A DNA stretch of 21,157 bases from CAWKDG01 sp963848355. Lineage in GTDB: Bacteria > Actinomycetota > Acidimicrobiia > Acidimicrobiales > UBA8190. The position numbers were made by a program, and so were the translations under genes. This document shows, piece by piece, positions 6,537-13,809 of this stretch (position 1 is its first letter; every line of letters begins with the position of its first letter). The notes beneath the pieces are model-generated. The model had not been told where the DNA came from. It did no database searches and saw only the letters and a list, made by a program, of their open reading frames with translations. The stretch lies in NCBI GenBank assembly GCA_963848355.1, contig CAWKDG010000013.1, positions 1-21,157 on the forward strand, written 5' to 3'.

Positions 6537-8153
6537 ATGACGAGCGTGGTGAACATCAACGACGTCCTGGACGGGCATGTCGGCCTGGACCTGGCCTGCA
6601 TCGATCGCCTCTATCTGAACGCCTACGTCCCCAACCTGCAGGTGGGCGGTCAGGTGCAAGCGTTTCTGCCGCCACCTCGGCCAGCCGATCGCCTCACCGG
6701 CGGTGATCGAGAAGATCGGGAACCGCTTCCGCCGGGAGGTCGACGCCTTCGCCACGGAGCACGACGTCCCCATCCTGCATCTGAAGAAGCCCGACCGCAG
6801 CCGCTGGGACGACCGCAAGCTCGACCACGTCCGTCCCTATCATGGACAGAGCGGCACAAGCCGGGCGCTACGGCGTGGTGGCCATCGTCTCGGCCCAGGA
6901 GTTCCAGTACGTCTTCAGCGCCACCAAGAAGACCAAGGGCAAGGCGGTGTGGTTCGACTGGAACAAGACCGAGCGCCGGGTGAGCTGCTTCTACTTCTAC
7001 ATCCACGACCGTGAGTTCGGGCCCGAGCTTCATCAAGATCTGCACGTACTTCCCCTATCCGACCAAGGTGTGGCTCAACGGCCACGAGTGGGCCAAGCGC
7101 CAGGCCCGCCGGGCCCGGATCTCCTTCAGCGAGCTGGCCAACGGCTTCGCCACCTGCGACGAGTCCCGACCGCCTCCAGGCCATCTGCGACCGCTTCGGG
7201 CCCGCCGATGTCCAGGGGTTCTTCGACCGCTGGATCGGCCGCATCCCCACCCCGCTCACCGCCGACGACCGAGAGGCCGGCTACTTCTGGGACCTGTCGA
7301 TGCGCCAGGTCGAGGTGAGCCGCACCCTGGTCTTCGACGACCCCCGCCGGGCCCGGGGCTTCTTCGAGTCCCTGGTGTCCGACAACGTCGGCATCGGCCG
7401 GCCCGAGCGAGATGTCCATGGTCTTCGCCCGCCAGGTCAGAAAGACCACCAAGGAGCCCTTCCGCACCCGGATCTTCGGAACAGGGACCGAGGTGAAGAT
7501 GGACTTCGCCTACAAGCACAGCCGGGTCAAGCAGTACCTGAAAGAAGGGAGAGCGCTACGCATCGAGACCGTCATCAACAAGCCGTGGGACCTCACCATC
7601 CGCTCCCGCCTGGAGCACCTGCCCGAGCTGGTGGCAAAGGCCCGGCAGGTCAACGACCGTCTGCTTATGATCGAACGTGCCGGTCAGGGCTGTGCCATCG
7701 GCTCTGCGCTCTTTGAGCGCATCCACCAGCCCTACGTACGAGAGGGCCAACGAACCGGAGCGTTCCGGTTCGGTGATTCACGCGCCATGGCCCTGGCCGG
7801 CGCACTGTGCGTCATGGTTCACGCCGTCAACGGCTTCACCAACAAAAGCCTTCGCGGGCTCGTCGCCGGACTGCTCGGCAGTGACTACAGCACCAACCAG
7901 ATGACCTACGACCTGCGCCGCCTTCGCCTCCACGGCCTCATCTCCCGGGTCCCGCACACCAACACCTACGTCGTCACCTCCGAAGGGCTGCGGGTGGCGG
8001 TCTTCTACACCAAGCTCCACGATCGCCTCCTGCGACCCCTGCTCGTCGCCGACAGTCCGCCGGCACCCGTCGAGCTTCGTCGCGCCCTGCGCCACGATCG
8101 ACCGTGCCGTCGAGGACTACGTCACGAACGCGCGCCTCGGCAGGGTGGCATGA
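6537..8153 (+). CDS. Large conserved protein of unknown function, multiply frameshifted, possibly mobile
   Basis: The ATG at 6537 reads MTSVVNINDVLDGHVGLDL. The protein then runs through six or more frame segments to TGA 8151-8153, with changes near 6668, 6840, 7020, 7165, 7405 and 8090. Joined length is about 540 residues. Recognisable blocks are LYLNAYVPNLQVGGQV, SPAVIEKIGNRFRREVDAFA, KKPDRSRWDDRKLDHVRPY, GVVAIVSAQEFQYVFSATK, FIKICTYFPYPTKVWLNGHE, MRQVEVSRTLVFDDPRRARG, KHSRVKQYLKEGRALRIETV and, C-terminally, NQMTYDLRRLRLHGLI, which resembles a winged helix. I recall this as a widespread, often multi-copy, unnamed actinobacterial family, but have no function for it. No terminal inverted repeats were found, so a mobile nature is only suspected. 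The breaks could be decay or sequencing error. Confidence 0.6.
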
Positions 8154-8193
8154 AACTTGTCACAATGTCACGAGTTGGGGCCCCTGAGTAGAA

Positions 8194-8610
8194 CTAGTTG
8201 GGCCACGGGTTTTCGAGGACCCCCAGCTGAATGAACATGCCGAGTTTGTCCGCCCCGATCCATTCCCTGACGACCTTGTCGCCCTCGAAGTGCATGATGG
8301 TGACCGCCCATTCCTCCACGGGCCGACCCGTCGGGGCCCGTCCCACGTATCCCCCCGTGTCGGTGCCGCGGAACGTCACCCTGAGGACGGCCGTGTCGCC
8401 GGCCAAGATCAGTTCCTCGACGTCCAGGTGGAGATCCGGAAACGCCTGGTGGTAGAAGCGGATGGGCTCGACTCTGGCCGAGGGACCGGTCCCGAGGGCG
8501 TTGACGTAGTTCTCGCCGTAGAGGTCAGCGGCCGCTTCATAGTTTCGGCCGTTCCAGACCTCCTCGACGAACCTCCGCACCTGCCACTCGCGCTCGGCAA
8601 CGTCCACCAT
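8194..8610 (-). CDS. SnoaL-like (ester cyclase/NTF2-fold) protein
   Basis: A 138-residue protein of the SnoaL-like family, a small alpha+beta barrel used by polyketide cyclases and many uncharacterised proteins. From ATG 8610 it reads MVDVAEREWQVRRFVEEVW, NGRNYEAAADLYGENYVNA and RVEPIRFYHQAFPDLHLDVE. Then come ILAGDTAVLRVTFRGTDTGG and EWAVTIMHFEGDKVVREWIG, the usual order helix, AFPDL, then GTH-like strand and the final strands. A TTG at 8643 could extend it by 11 residues; the ATG is preferred because GGAG lies just upstream. There is no biosynthetic cluster nearby, so a substrate cannot be named. It is convergent with the large orphan gene, 40 bases away. Confidence 0.75.
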   Translation of the reverse strand: MVDVAEREWQVRRFVEEVWNGRNYEAAADLYGENYVNALGTGPSARVEPIRFYHQAFPDLHLDVEELILAGDTAVLRVTFRGTDTGGYVGRAPTGRPVEEWAVTIMHFEGDKVVREWIGADKLGMFIQLGVLENPWPN

Positions 8611-8859
8611 GCACTCCGTTCTCTCGTCGTTGAGATTCCACAAGATCGCCGGAGTTCATGCAACCCTCCGGGTTTCCCCACCGCGAGCCCACCGCCCGGT
8701 ATGGCCGGATGCGACCGAAACACCCATAGAGTCATGTACGAACGCTGCCGTGACTCAGCTCGATCTTCCCGACCGGGAACGACGCTACGAGGGCGGGGCC
8801 CCGCTCCCTATGACAACATGTCGGGGTCCGGGCTTCGGGGCCCTGAGCAAAAGGTCTCC

Positions 8860-9126
8860 ATGACCGTCTTGAAGCAGCACCACGCGCCCGGCATGCCCGC
8901 CGACGTCTACGACCAAGTCGCCGCGGGAGTTATGCCATCTCAAAGTAGGGCTGATGGCTTTGTGGCTCACTACGCCATCGTGGAAGACGGCGGCATCACG
9001 GTGATCGAGATTTGGGACTCGATCGATCAGCACGACGCCTGGTTCAACGAGGTCGTCAAGCCGCACCTCCCTCCCGACACGCCTGAGCCCAAGTTCACGG
9101 AGTTGCACAACAGCAACACTAAGTAG
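8860..9126 (+). CDS. Small alpha/beta-barrel-like protein (ABM-type), function unknown
   Basis: An 88-residue protein starting at ATG 8860 with AAAGG six bases upstream. The sequence MTVLKQHHAPGMPADVYDQV, then ADGFVAHYAIVEDGGITVIE and IWDSIDQHDAWFNEVVKPHL, has the strand-helix-strand-strand-helix pattern of dimeric alpha/beta barrels such as antibiotic-biosynthesis-monooxygenase-like proteins. No catalytic residue can be assigned. The frame stays open upstream to 8290, but that part is antisense to the SnoaL-like gene and is not believed. The region 8611-8859 carries only the 5' ends of the two divergent genes; 9127-9393 shows nothing I can support. Confidence 0.65.
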   Translation: MTVLKQHHAPGMPADVYDQVAAGVMPSQSRADGFVAHYAIVEDGGITVIEIWDSIDQHDAWFNEVVKPHLPPDTPEPKFTELHNSNTK

Positions 9127-9393
9127 CAACCGCTTCGACGAACCCGGCTGTCCGCGTCGCCGCCGAAATGGTCACGGCAGGACTCCCACACCGGATCCCG
9201 GGCAGGGACTTCCAGCCTCTTGAGACGTTGCCGCACGCTGTCGGACGCCAACGACCTACTCGCAACGACGAACCCGGGTGGACCTGGAAGGGAGCGCCCG
9301 GTGGGGTGTGGACGCCTGCGGGTCGTCGTGCCAGCACCGAGTCGTGAGAGCATCGAAGTGACGAGGGCGCTGAATTAGGGCCGAAAGACCTCT

Positions 9394-10029
9394 TTGGTAT
9401 GGGTACGGGCGGGCCGATTACAAGTAGGTGTGGAGCGGGTTGTCGCGGAGGTGGACCCTGACGTGGTCGTCGCACTCTCTGCGCGAGCTGCCTCTGCAGA
9501 GGCACGAGAACCCTCGGCAACGGGCCACCAGCGCCGGGTTGCGGATATTGCGGCGGCAATCGCCCACGAACTCGACCTCGACGAAAGTGTTGTGGCCGGT
9601 ATTCGGATCGCCGGACGGCTCCACGACATCGGCAAGGCATCGATTCCCGCGAACATCCTGAACCACACGGGCACAATGGACTTCTCCGACTGGGAACTTC
9701 TGAAGACCCACTGCCAAGCCGGGTACGAGATCGTTGCCGGGGTTTCGTTCGAATGGCCCGTCGCCGAAATGGTCCTCCAGCATCACGAACGCTTGGACGG
9801 CAGTGGATATCCGGCAGGCCTTCGGGGTAAAGAGATTCTCCTTGGAGCCCGGATCATCGCAGTCGCTGACACCGTCGAGGAACAAATGTCGCTGTGCCCC
9901 AATGATCCCGAGACCGGCGTGAATGCGGCACTCGAAATAATTACAGCGGGCCGGGGACAGCTGTTCGACCTGCACGTCGTCGATGCATGTCGACACCTGT
10001 TCCGAGAAGATTCACAATTTGGACGATAA
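9394..10029 (+). CDS. HD-GYP domain phosphohydrolase without a sensor domain
   Basis: A 211-residue protein whose residues about 42-205 form an HD-GYP domain, the family that hydrolyses cyclic di-GMP. TGHQRRVADIAAAIAHELDL holds the first His. The HD pair is in GRLHDIGKASIPANIL, a further His in LKTHCQAGYEIV, and the GYP motif in LQHHERLDGSGYPAGLRGKE. ARIIAVADTVEEQ carries the last Asp. The tail GRGQLFDLHVVDACRHLF is typical. The usual loop after VAD (AM.S.RPYRPAL) is altered to SLCPNDPETGVN. The first 40 residues resemble no sensor or receiver domain, so this may be a truncated two-domain protein. Start choice is weak: TTG 9394 is the longest option and GTG 9430 an alternative, neither with a good ribosome site. 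Confidence 0.8.
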   Translation: MVWVRAGRLQVGVERVVAEVDPDVVVALSARAASAEAREPSATGHQRRVADIAAAIAHELDLDESVVAGIRIAGRLHDIGKASIPANILNHTGTMDFSDWELLKTHCQAGYEIVAGVSFEWPVAEMVLQHHERLDGSGYPAGLRGKEILLGARIIAVADTVEEQMSLCPNDPETGVNAALEIITAGRGQLFDLHVVDACRHLFREDSQFGR

Positions 10030-10127
10030 CCGGACCTCCCTGGGGCCCATCGCGGCTGGATCGGGTGTCGACATCCGGATCAGTGCCAAGTGGTGAGACA
10101 GAGCCCACCATTCTCCTTTCGGCTCGT

Positions 10128-10703
10128 TCACTCTTCGACCCACGTAGCCCCGCCCCATCGCCTCCGTGTCGTCCACGCCTCTCCGTTCCAGTACACCTGC
10201 TCGCTGACACTGCCGCCGACCGAGTACCAGCCGGGCTCCCGTCCCATGCTTGCCGGCGGTATTGCTTCATCTGCCCTTATACCTGCAGAACCCTGGAAGC
10301 CACGCCGCCACATCTCCACGGGGGCGCCGTACATTGCTTGTGGCGTTCGGGCCTGTTGCGTTCGGGCCTGTCGCTGAACCGGCCATTCCGCAAAGGCGAA
10401 TACCAAGAAGAACACCCAAGCGAGCAGGCCGCATACGGCATCGAGGACCAAGAGTCCCGCAATGCTCGTCGTGTTGAAATTGGACACGCCCCCGGTGAGC
10501 GACGTCCTCACCTCGTAGATGAAGACCGCGAACGTGATGATGGACATCACGATCGGTGACATCGGCACCAGGATCCACCAGCCCGAGTACCCCGCCTTGG
10601 TGATGATCTTCACAGTGGCGGCCAGGTTGAGGACGGCCAGACCGATGAACACCGACACTTCCAGGACCCCGGGGAGTCCGAACGAGCCCGCAAGAATTCC
10701 CAT
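10128..10703 (-). CDS. Three-helix membrane protein with C-terminal DUF2510 segment
   Basis: A 191-residue protein from ATG 10703, chosen because AAGG lies eight bases upstream; the frame is open to 10802 but that part is polar and unlike a membrane N-terminus. Hydrophobic segments at about 12-34, 42-64 and 81-105 predict three membrane helices. GYSGWWILVPMSP between helices 1 and 2 recalls the GxxGWW loop of small actinobacterial membrane proteins. Residues about 156-183, EPGWYSVGGSVSEQVYWNG then EAWTTRRRW, match DUF2510 (PGWY...YWDG..WT), a short domain common at actinobacterial membrane-protein termini. A linker at 110-122 is Gln/Arg/Thr-rich from a 15-base tandem repeat. The function is unknown. 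Confidence 0.7.
   Translation of the reverse strand: MGILAGSFGLPGVLEVSVFIGLAVLNLAATVKIITKAGYSGWWILVPMSPIVMSIITFAVFIYEVRTSLTGGVSNFNTTSIAGLLVLDAVCGLLAWVFFLVFAFAEWPVQRQARTQQARTPQAMYGAPVEMWRRGFQGSAGIRADEAIPPASMGREPGWYSVGGSVSEQVYWNGEAWTTRRRWGGATWVEE
10343..10372 (-). repeat. Two tandem 15-base units inside the DUF2510 gene
   Basis: GCGTTCGGGCCTGTT and GCGTTCGGGCCTGTC follow each other directly on the plus strand. On the coding strand they give QARTQ and QARTP in the linker between the last membrane helix and DUF2510. Unit length is a multiple of three, so copy-number changes would keep the frame. Confidence 0.75.
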
Positions 10704-10835
10704 GAACTCAACCTTCGCCGCGTTCCTCTTCTGGACCCGGCTGTCCTCGGATTCGGTGCGAACCGAGTAGTCCGAACCTGGCAACGACCACCTTCGGTTC
10801 AATCATGGCAGCCGCGCCGCCGCCGCCGGCGGGGC

Positions 10836-12212
10836 CTACGACGAGGGACGCACGACCGGCCTGTAGTCACGCTCCTTGAAGAACCCGGGGTTCCCGCAGT
10901 AGAACCCCGTGGGCGGGGTCGGGGCAACCCGCTTGATGACACCGCGCTGTACCTGGGCCAGGAGAAAACAGCCCGAGGGCACGCCGGCCGCAGGGTCGCT
11001 CGGTGGGATCAATCCCCCGGCGTTGAACAAGGTCACCTTGTTCAACGCCCGTATGAGGCCGGCTCGGGTGGGGGGATTTCCCGCTTGGGCGAGTGCCTGG
11101 GCGAAGAGCTCGGCTGCGGCCCAGCCGAAGACCGACTCGATCTCGAAGTTGGGGTCGGAGGAGACCTTCTTCATCCACGTGTCGAACAGCGCCACGGCGG
11201 GAACGGTCTTGGCATCCTGCCCGAGGTAGAGGGCATCGCCCTGCTCGATGTACATGTTGTTGGCGGAGCTCCCCGCCAGTTTCAGGAGTTGGGCCGAGTA
11301 CGCGGCCGACTCGACGTTCATGGCCTTGAAATCCTGCTGCTGGAACTGCTTGGCCAGCGTCGCGGCATAGTTGTCGGGCAGCTCGGTCGAAAAGAACAAC
11401 TTCACACCTTTGTTCTTCATCGAGATGATGTCGGGCAGGAAGTTGGTGTCGAAGGGTCCCACGCCGTGGTCGTAGACGATCTTCCATCCCGCCGCCTTCA
11501 TGCCCGATTCCACGGCGTCTTCGTTCGCCTTGGTAGAAGCGGTGGCGTTCTCCCAGATGATGCCGACCTTCTTCACCGCCTGCGGGTACTTGCCGGCGAA
11601 GTACTTGAAGAAGTTGAGAGGGTAATCGCCGATCGGGCTGGGAACCGGGCTGTAGAGGTTGGGGTCGGTGACCAGACCCGGGTTGAGCGAGATGCCCACG
11701 TCGGGCATGCGGGCCAGATCGATGATGGGTTGCTCCGCCTCGTCCAACAGGGAGAACCCACCCACCAAAGCGAAATCACTCTTGGTCTGGGCGGCAGTCG
11801 CCGTCGCCACCTGGCCGCCTTGGAAGGTGCTGTCCTGGGCGTCGAGGTGGATCTTCCTTCCGTTCACACCGCCTTTGGAGTTGATGTAGGCGAAATACGC
11901 CTCGGTCCCGTCCTCGGCTCCTTTGAACAGTCCCGGGATGGGAGAGGAGAGATCGTCGACCTGGCCCACGGTGATCGAGTGGGTCGTGACGCCCGGCGAG
12001 GGTCCGGTGCCACCGGCACGGTTCGGGGTCGATGTGGCCGGAGCGGTCCCGGAGCTGCCCGACGACGTGGATGTCGAGCTCGACCCGGAGGAGCACGAGG
12101 CGAGGCCCAACACGAGCACGCACAGACCGGCCAGGAGCGCACCCCGTGGCGCGACACCCCCGACCGGCGCGTTTGCCCCGGGCGAGCGGACAAGACCTCG
12201 GTTCACATCCAC
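10836..12212 (-). CDS. Periplasmic-binding-protein lipoprotein (branched-chain amino acid type)
   Basis: A 458-residue extracellular solute-binding lipoprotein of the LivK/Peripla_BP_6 type. The GTG start at 12212 is seven bases after GGAGG. Basic and hydrophobic residues lead to the lipobox LASC with Cys40, followed by a Ser/Thr-rich linker (about 41-75). The domain begins HSITVGQVDDLSSPIPGLFK and GTEAYFAYINSKGGVNGRKI, where the GG-VNGRKI motif is diagnostic. Then come TATAAQTKSDFALVGGFSLL, KVGIIWENATASTKANEDAV and GVKLFFSTELPDNYAATLAK. The frame is intact. No ABC permease or ATPase gene is nearby, so it is an orphan binding protein and the ligand is unknown. A perfect 31-base palindrome lies inside the gene. 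Confidence 0.85.
   Translation of the reverse strand: MDVNRGLVRSPGANAPVGGVAPRGALLAGLCVLVLGLASCSSGSSSTSTSSGSSGTAPATSTPNRAGGTGPSPGVTTHSITVGQVDDLSSPIPGLFKGAEDGTEAYFAYINSKGGVNGRKIHLDAQDSTFQGGQVATATAAQTKSDFALVGGFSLLDEAEQPIIDLARMPDVGISLNPGLVTDPNLYSPVPSPIGDYPLNFFKYFAGKYPQAVKKVGIIWENATASTKANEDAVESGMKAAGWKIVYDHGVGPFDTNFLPDIISMKNKGVKLFFSTELPDNYAATLAKQFQQQDFKAMNVESAAYSAQLLKLAGSSANNMYIEQGDALYLGQDAKTVPAVALFDTWMKKVSSDPNFEIESVFGWAAAELFAQALAQAGNPPTRAGLIRALNKVTLFNAGGLIPPSDPAAGVPSGCFLLAQVQRGVIKRVAPTPPTGFYCGNPGFFKERDYRPVVRPSS
11019..11049. repeat. Perfect 31-base palindrome (15-base arms, 1-base centre) within the binding-protein gene
   Basis: GGCGTTGAACAAGGT (11019-11033), a single C, then ACCTTGTTCAACGCC (11035-11049) pair without mismatch. 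On the coding strand it reads ALNKVTLFNA, and the opposite strand read in the matching frame gives the same ALNKVTLFNA. It sits in the C-terminal lobe after GLIR. Confidence 0.9.
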
Positions 12213-12369
12213 TCCGCCGCCTCCGCGTCCCCATCCCCGGGGGAACTATCCCCCGATGGGCACCGTCAGCTTGGCATGTCCGCTTGTTCTTGTTCGATCC
12301 CACGGTCGACCGACGGAGACGCCCCCTCTCGAGCCTCTCCCCGATTCCCGACGTGTCTGCCCCGGCGAC

Positions 12370-13068
12370 TCAGACGACCGAGCGCAACTCGACGAGCTCG
12401 TCGAGTGTCCGGATGTCGTGGTGTGCATGGCGGCGTCGGCACTCCTGGTACGGGTCGAAGTGGATAGGTAGCAGGCCGGCGCTCTCGGACCCCACCACGT
12501 CATAGCGAACGCTGTCTCCCACGAAGGCGACGTCACCCGCCGGGAGACCGAGGGCGGCGAGGGCAGGGGCGAAGGTGAGCGGATCGGGTTTCGCCACCCC
12601 GACAACCGACGAATCGATGATCACGAGAACCTGGACGCCGTCGCCCGTTCCCACCTGACAAATCCCTTGTCTCCGCAGGTTCTCCTCCACCGTCCCGTCC
12701 GAGTTGCTCACGATCCCGAGGGGAAGGTCGTGCTCGGCGAGCTTGCGGAATCCGTGAACGGACGCGGGGATGGGCTCGCTCCACAGATCCACGCTTGGCG
12801 CGTCCCACAACGCGTGCAGGGCACCGAGGGCACGGGGCTGATCCGTGGCCGAGACGCCAAGTGCCTCTACGTATCCCTGAAGGTATCGAAGCGTGTCGCC
12901 CGCTCCTCCGACTCCGAGGTCGACGGTGGCAATGCCACGGAAGTGTGCTCGCTCGAAATCGGAACTCGCGATCCCTACTCCCACCTCGGCGAGTGCTTCG
13001 GTGACAAGCGTTCCACGAGGAACCAGGAAGACTCCCCCGACATCGAGCAGAACCGCCTCAAAGGTCAC
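12370..13068 (-). CDS. HAD-superfamily hydrolase
   Basis: A 232-residue haloacid-dehalogenase-type phosphatase starting with GTG at 13068. Motif I is VLLDVGGVFLVPRG: the nucleophile Asp9 is present, but the usual second Asp is Gly11, as in the FDLGGV-type subgroup. The cap domain is helical (about 20-100). Motif II is LGIVSNSDGT, motif III is the Lys in VAKPDPLTFAPAL, and motif IV is AGDVAFVGDSVRYDVVGSES. The frame is intact. The first motif leaves open whether it is a full phosphatase or a dehalogenase-like member, and no substrate is suggested by neighbours. It ends 157 bases before the binding-protein gene begins on the same strand; that gap shows no gene. Confidence 0.85.
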   Translation of the reverse strand: MTFEAVLLDVGGVFLVPRGTLVTEALAEVGVGIASSDFERAHFRGIATVDLGVGGAGDTLRYLQGYVEALGVSATDQPRALGALHALWDAPSVDLWSEPIPASVHGFRKLAEHDLPLGIVSNSDGTVEENLRRQGICQVGTGDGVQVLVIIDSSVVGVAKPDPLTFAPALAALGLPAGDVAFVGDSVRYDVVGSESAGLLPIHFDPYQECRRRHAHHDIRTLDELVELRSVV

Positions 13069-13159
13069 TGGACCATCGTGGCATGTGGATCCGACGAGTA
13101 CCGATGCTGACTATTGGCGATCCGCCTACTGGAGATCTGCCCGAGCGAACGACCATGCA

Positions 13160-13741
13160 TCATGTGCATGTCGAACGAGGCGCCTGGCCGACATCCGGGT
13201 TGTAGCCGATGGCCTCCGTGGGACTGATCGCTTCCAACTGATCGTCAGGTTCGAGCGCCATCCACACAAAGATGGCCGGGAGGTTCGTAGGGGAAGGCAA
13301 GGTCGAGTACCACAACCGGCCGTCGAAGTGAATCGGATCGCCAGCACAGTCCTGGGGCTGCGTATAGGCGTAGTAGGTACCGACGACGACTCCCGTCCCA
13401 CACGGTGGGTATGTCTCCTTGCCGTCGCATTCCCCCCGGGGACCGAGGCCGTTGCCGGCACTCGGACTCGGGCCGCAATAGGTCCCGGTTGCCATCGACG
13501 GTGTGTCGGAGTTCGTTGGGCACGGCGCAGGGAGTGGTGCGGCACCCTGAGACGCCGCGCTGATACCGGTGGGAGACGTCGGAAATGTAGTGCTCGTGGT
13601 CGTCACCGTCGATGCACTGGTGGCGCGAGCGGTGCCACTACCGGCGCAGGCCGAGAGCGCCGCAACTGAGAAGGCGAGGACCATGCCCACAGCTCTTCGA
13701 CCGGGCCCATGACGCAGCCGCACCGCTACAGCCTGCCCCAA
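13160..13741 (-). CDS. Predicted lipoprotein of unknown function
   Basis: An exported protein of up to 193 residues. The N-terminus is basic (RLRHGPGRRAVG), then hydrophobic (MVLAFSVAALSAC), ending in the lipobox LSAC. A Thr/Ser-rich linker (about 35-60) follows. The mature domain has six or more Cys (PAPCPTNSDT, GTYCGPSPS, GECDGKETYPPCGTG, PQDCAGDP, RSTC), which may form disulfides outside the cell. GVVVGTYYAYTQPQDC and FDGRLWYSTLPSPTNLPAIF suggest a small beta-rich domain. The start is uncertain: TTG 13741 is the longest choice, GTG 13723 and ATG 13684 are alternatives. No family recognised. Confidence 0.65.
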   Translation of the reverse strand: MGQAVAVRLRHGPGRRAVGMVLAFSVAALSACAGSGTARATSASTVTTTSTTFPTSPTGISAASQGAAPLPAPCPTNSDTPSMATGTYCGPSPSAGNGLGPRGECDGKETYPPCGTGVVVGTYYAYTQPQDCAGDPIHFDGRLWYSTLPSPTNLPAIFVWMALEPDDQLEAISPTEAIGYNPDVGQAPRSTCT

Positions 13742-13809
13742 GGCGGCGCTTCAGTCCTGATCGAGCCCCAGATCCGATGTCCCGAAGGATCAGCTCTCGC
13801 TCAGCTCGA

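Noticed and set aside
6075..8165. TTGTGACA at 6075-6082 and its reverse complement at 8158-8165 as possible ends of a mobile element.
   Set aside because: An eight-base match over 2 kb is weak, the left copy lies inside the small gene, and no target duplication is visible.
8154..8193. The doubled TGTCAC (TGTCACAATGTCAC) between convergent genes as an operator or element end.
   Set aside because: Too short and imperfect, with no promoter nearby and no second copy in the window.
9127..9393. Possible minus-strand gene reading VPARDPVWESCRDHFGGD.
   Set aside because: No start signal, no recognised family, and the frame runs into the sense strand of a better-supported gene. Too little evidence to call.
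11085..12467. A 460-codon open frame on the plus strand.
   Set aside because: It is antisense to the intact binding-lipoprotein gene, has no recognisable domain, and such mirror frames are expected in GC-rich coding DNA.
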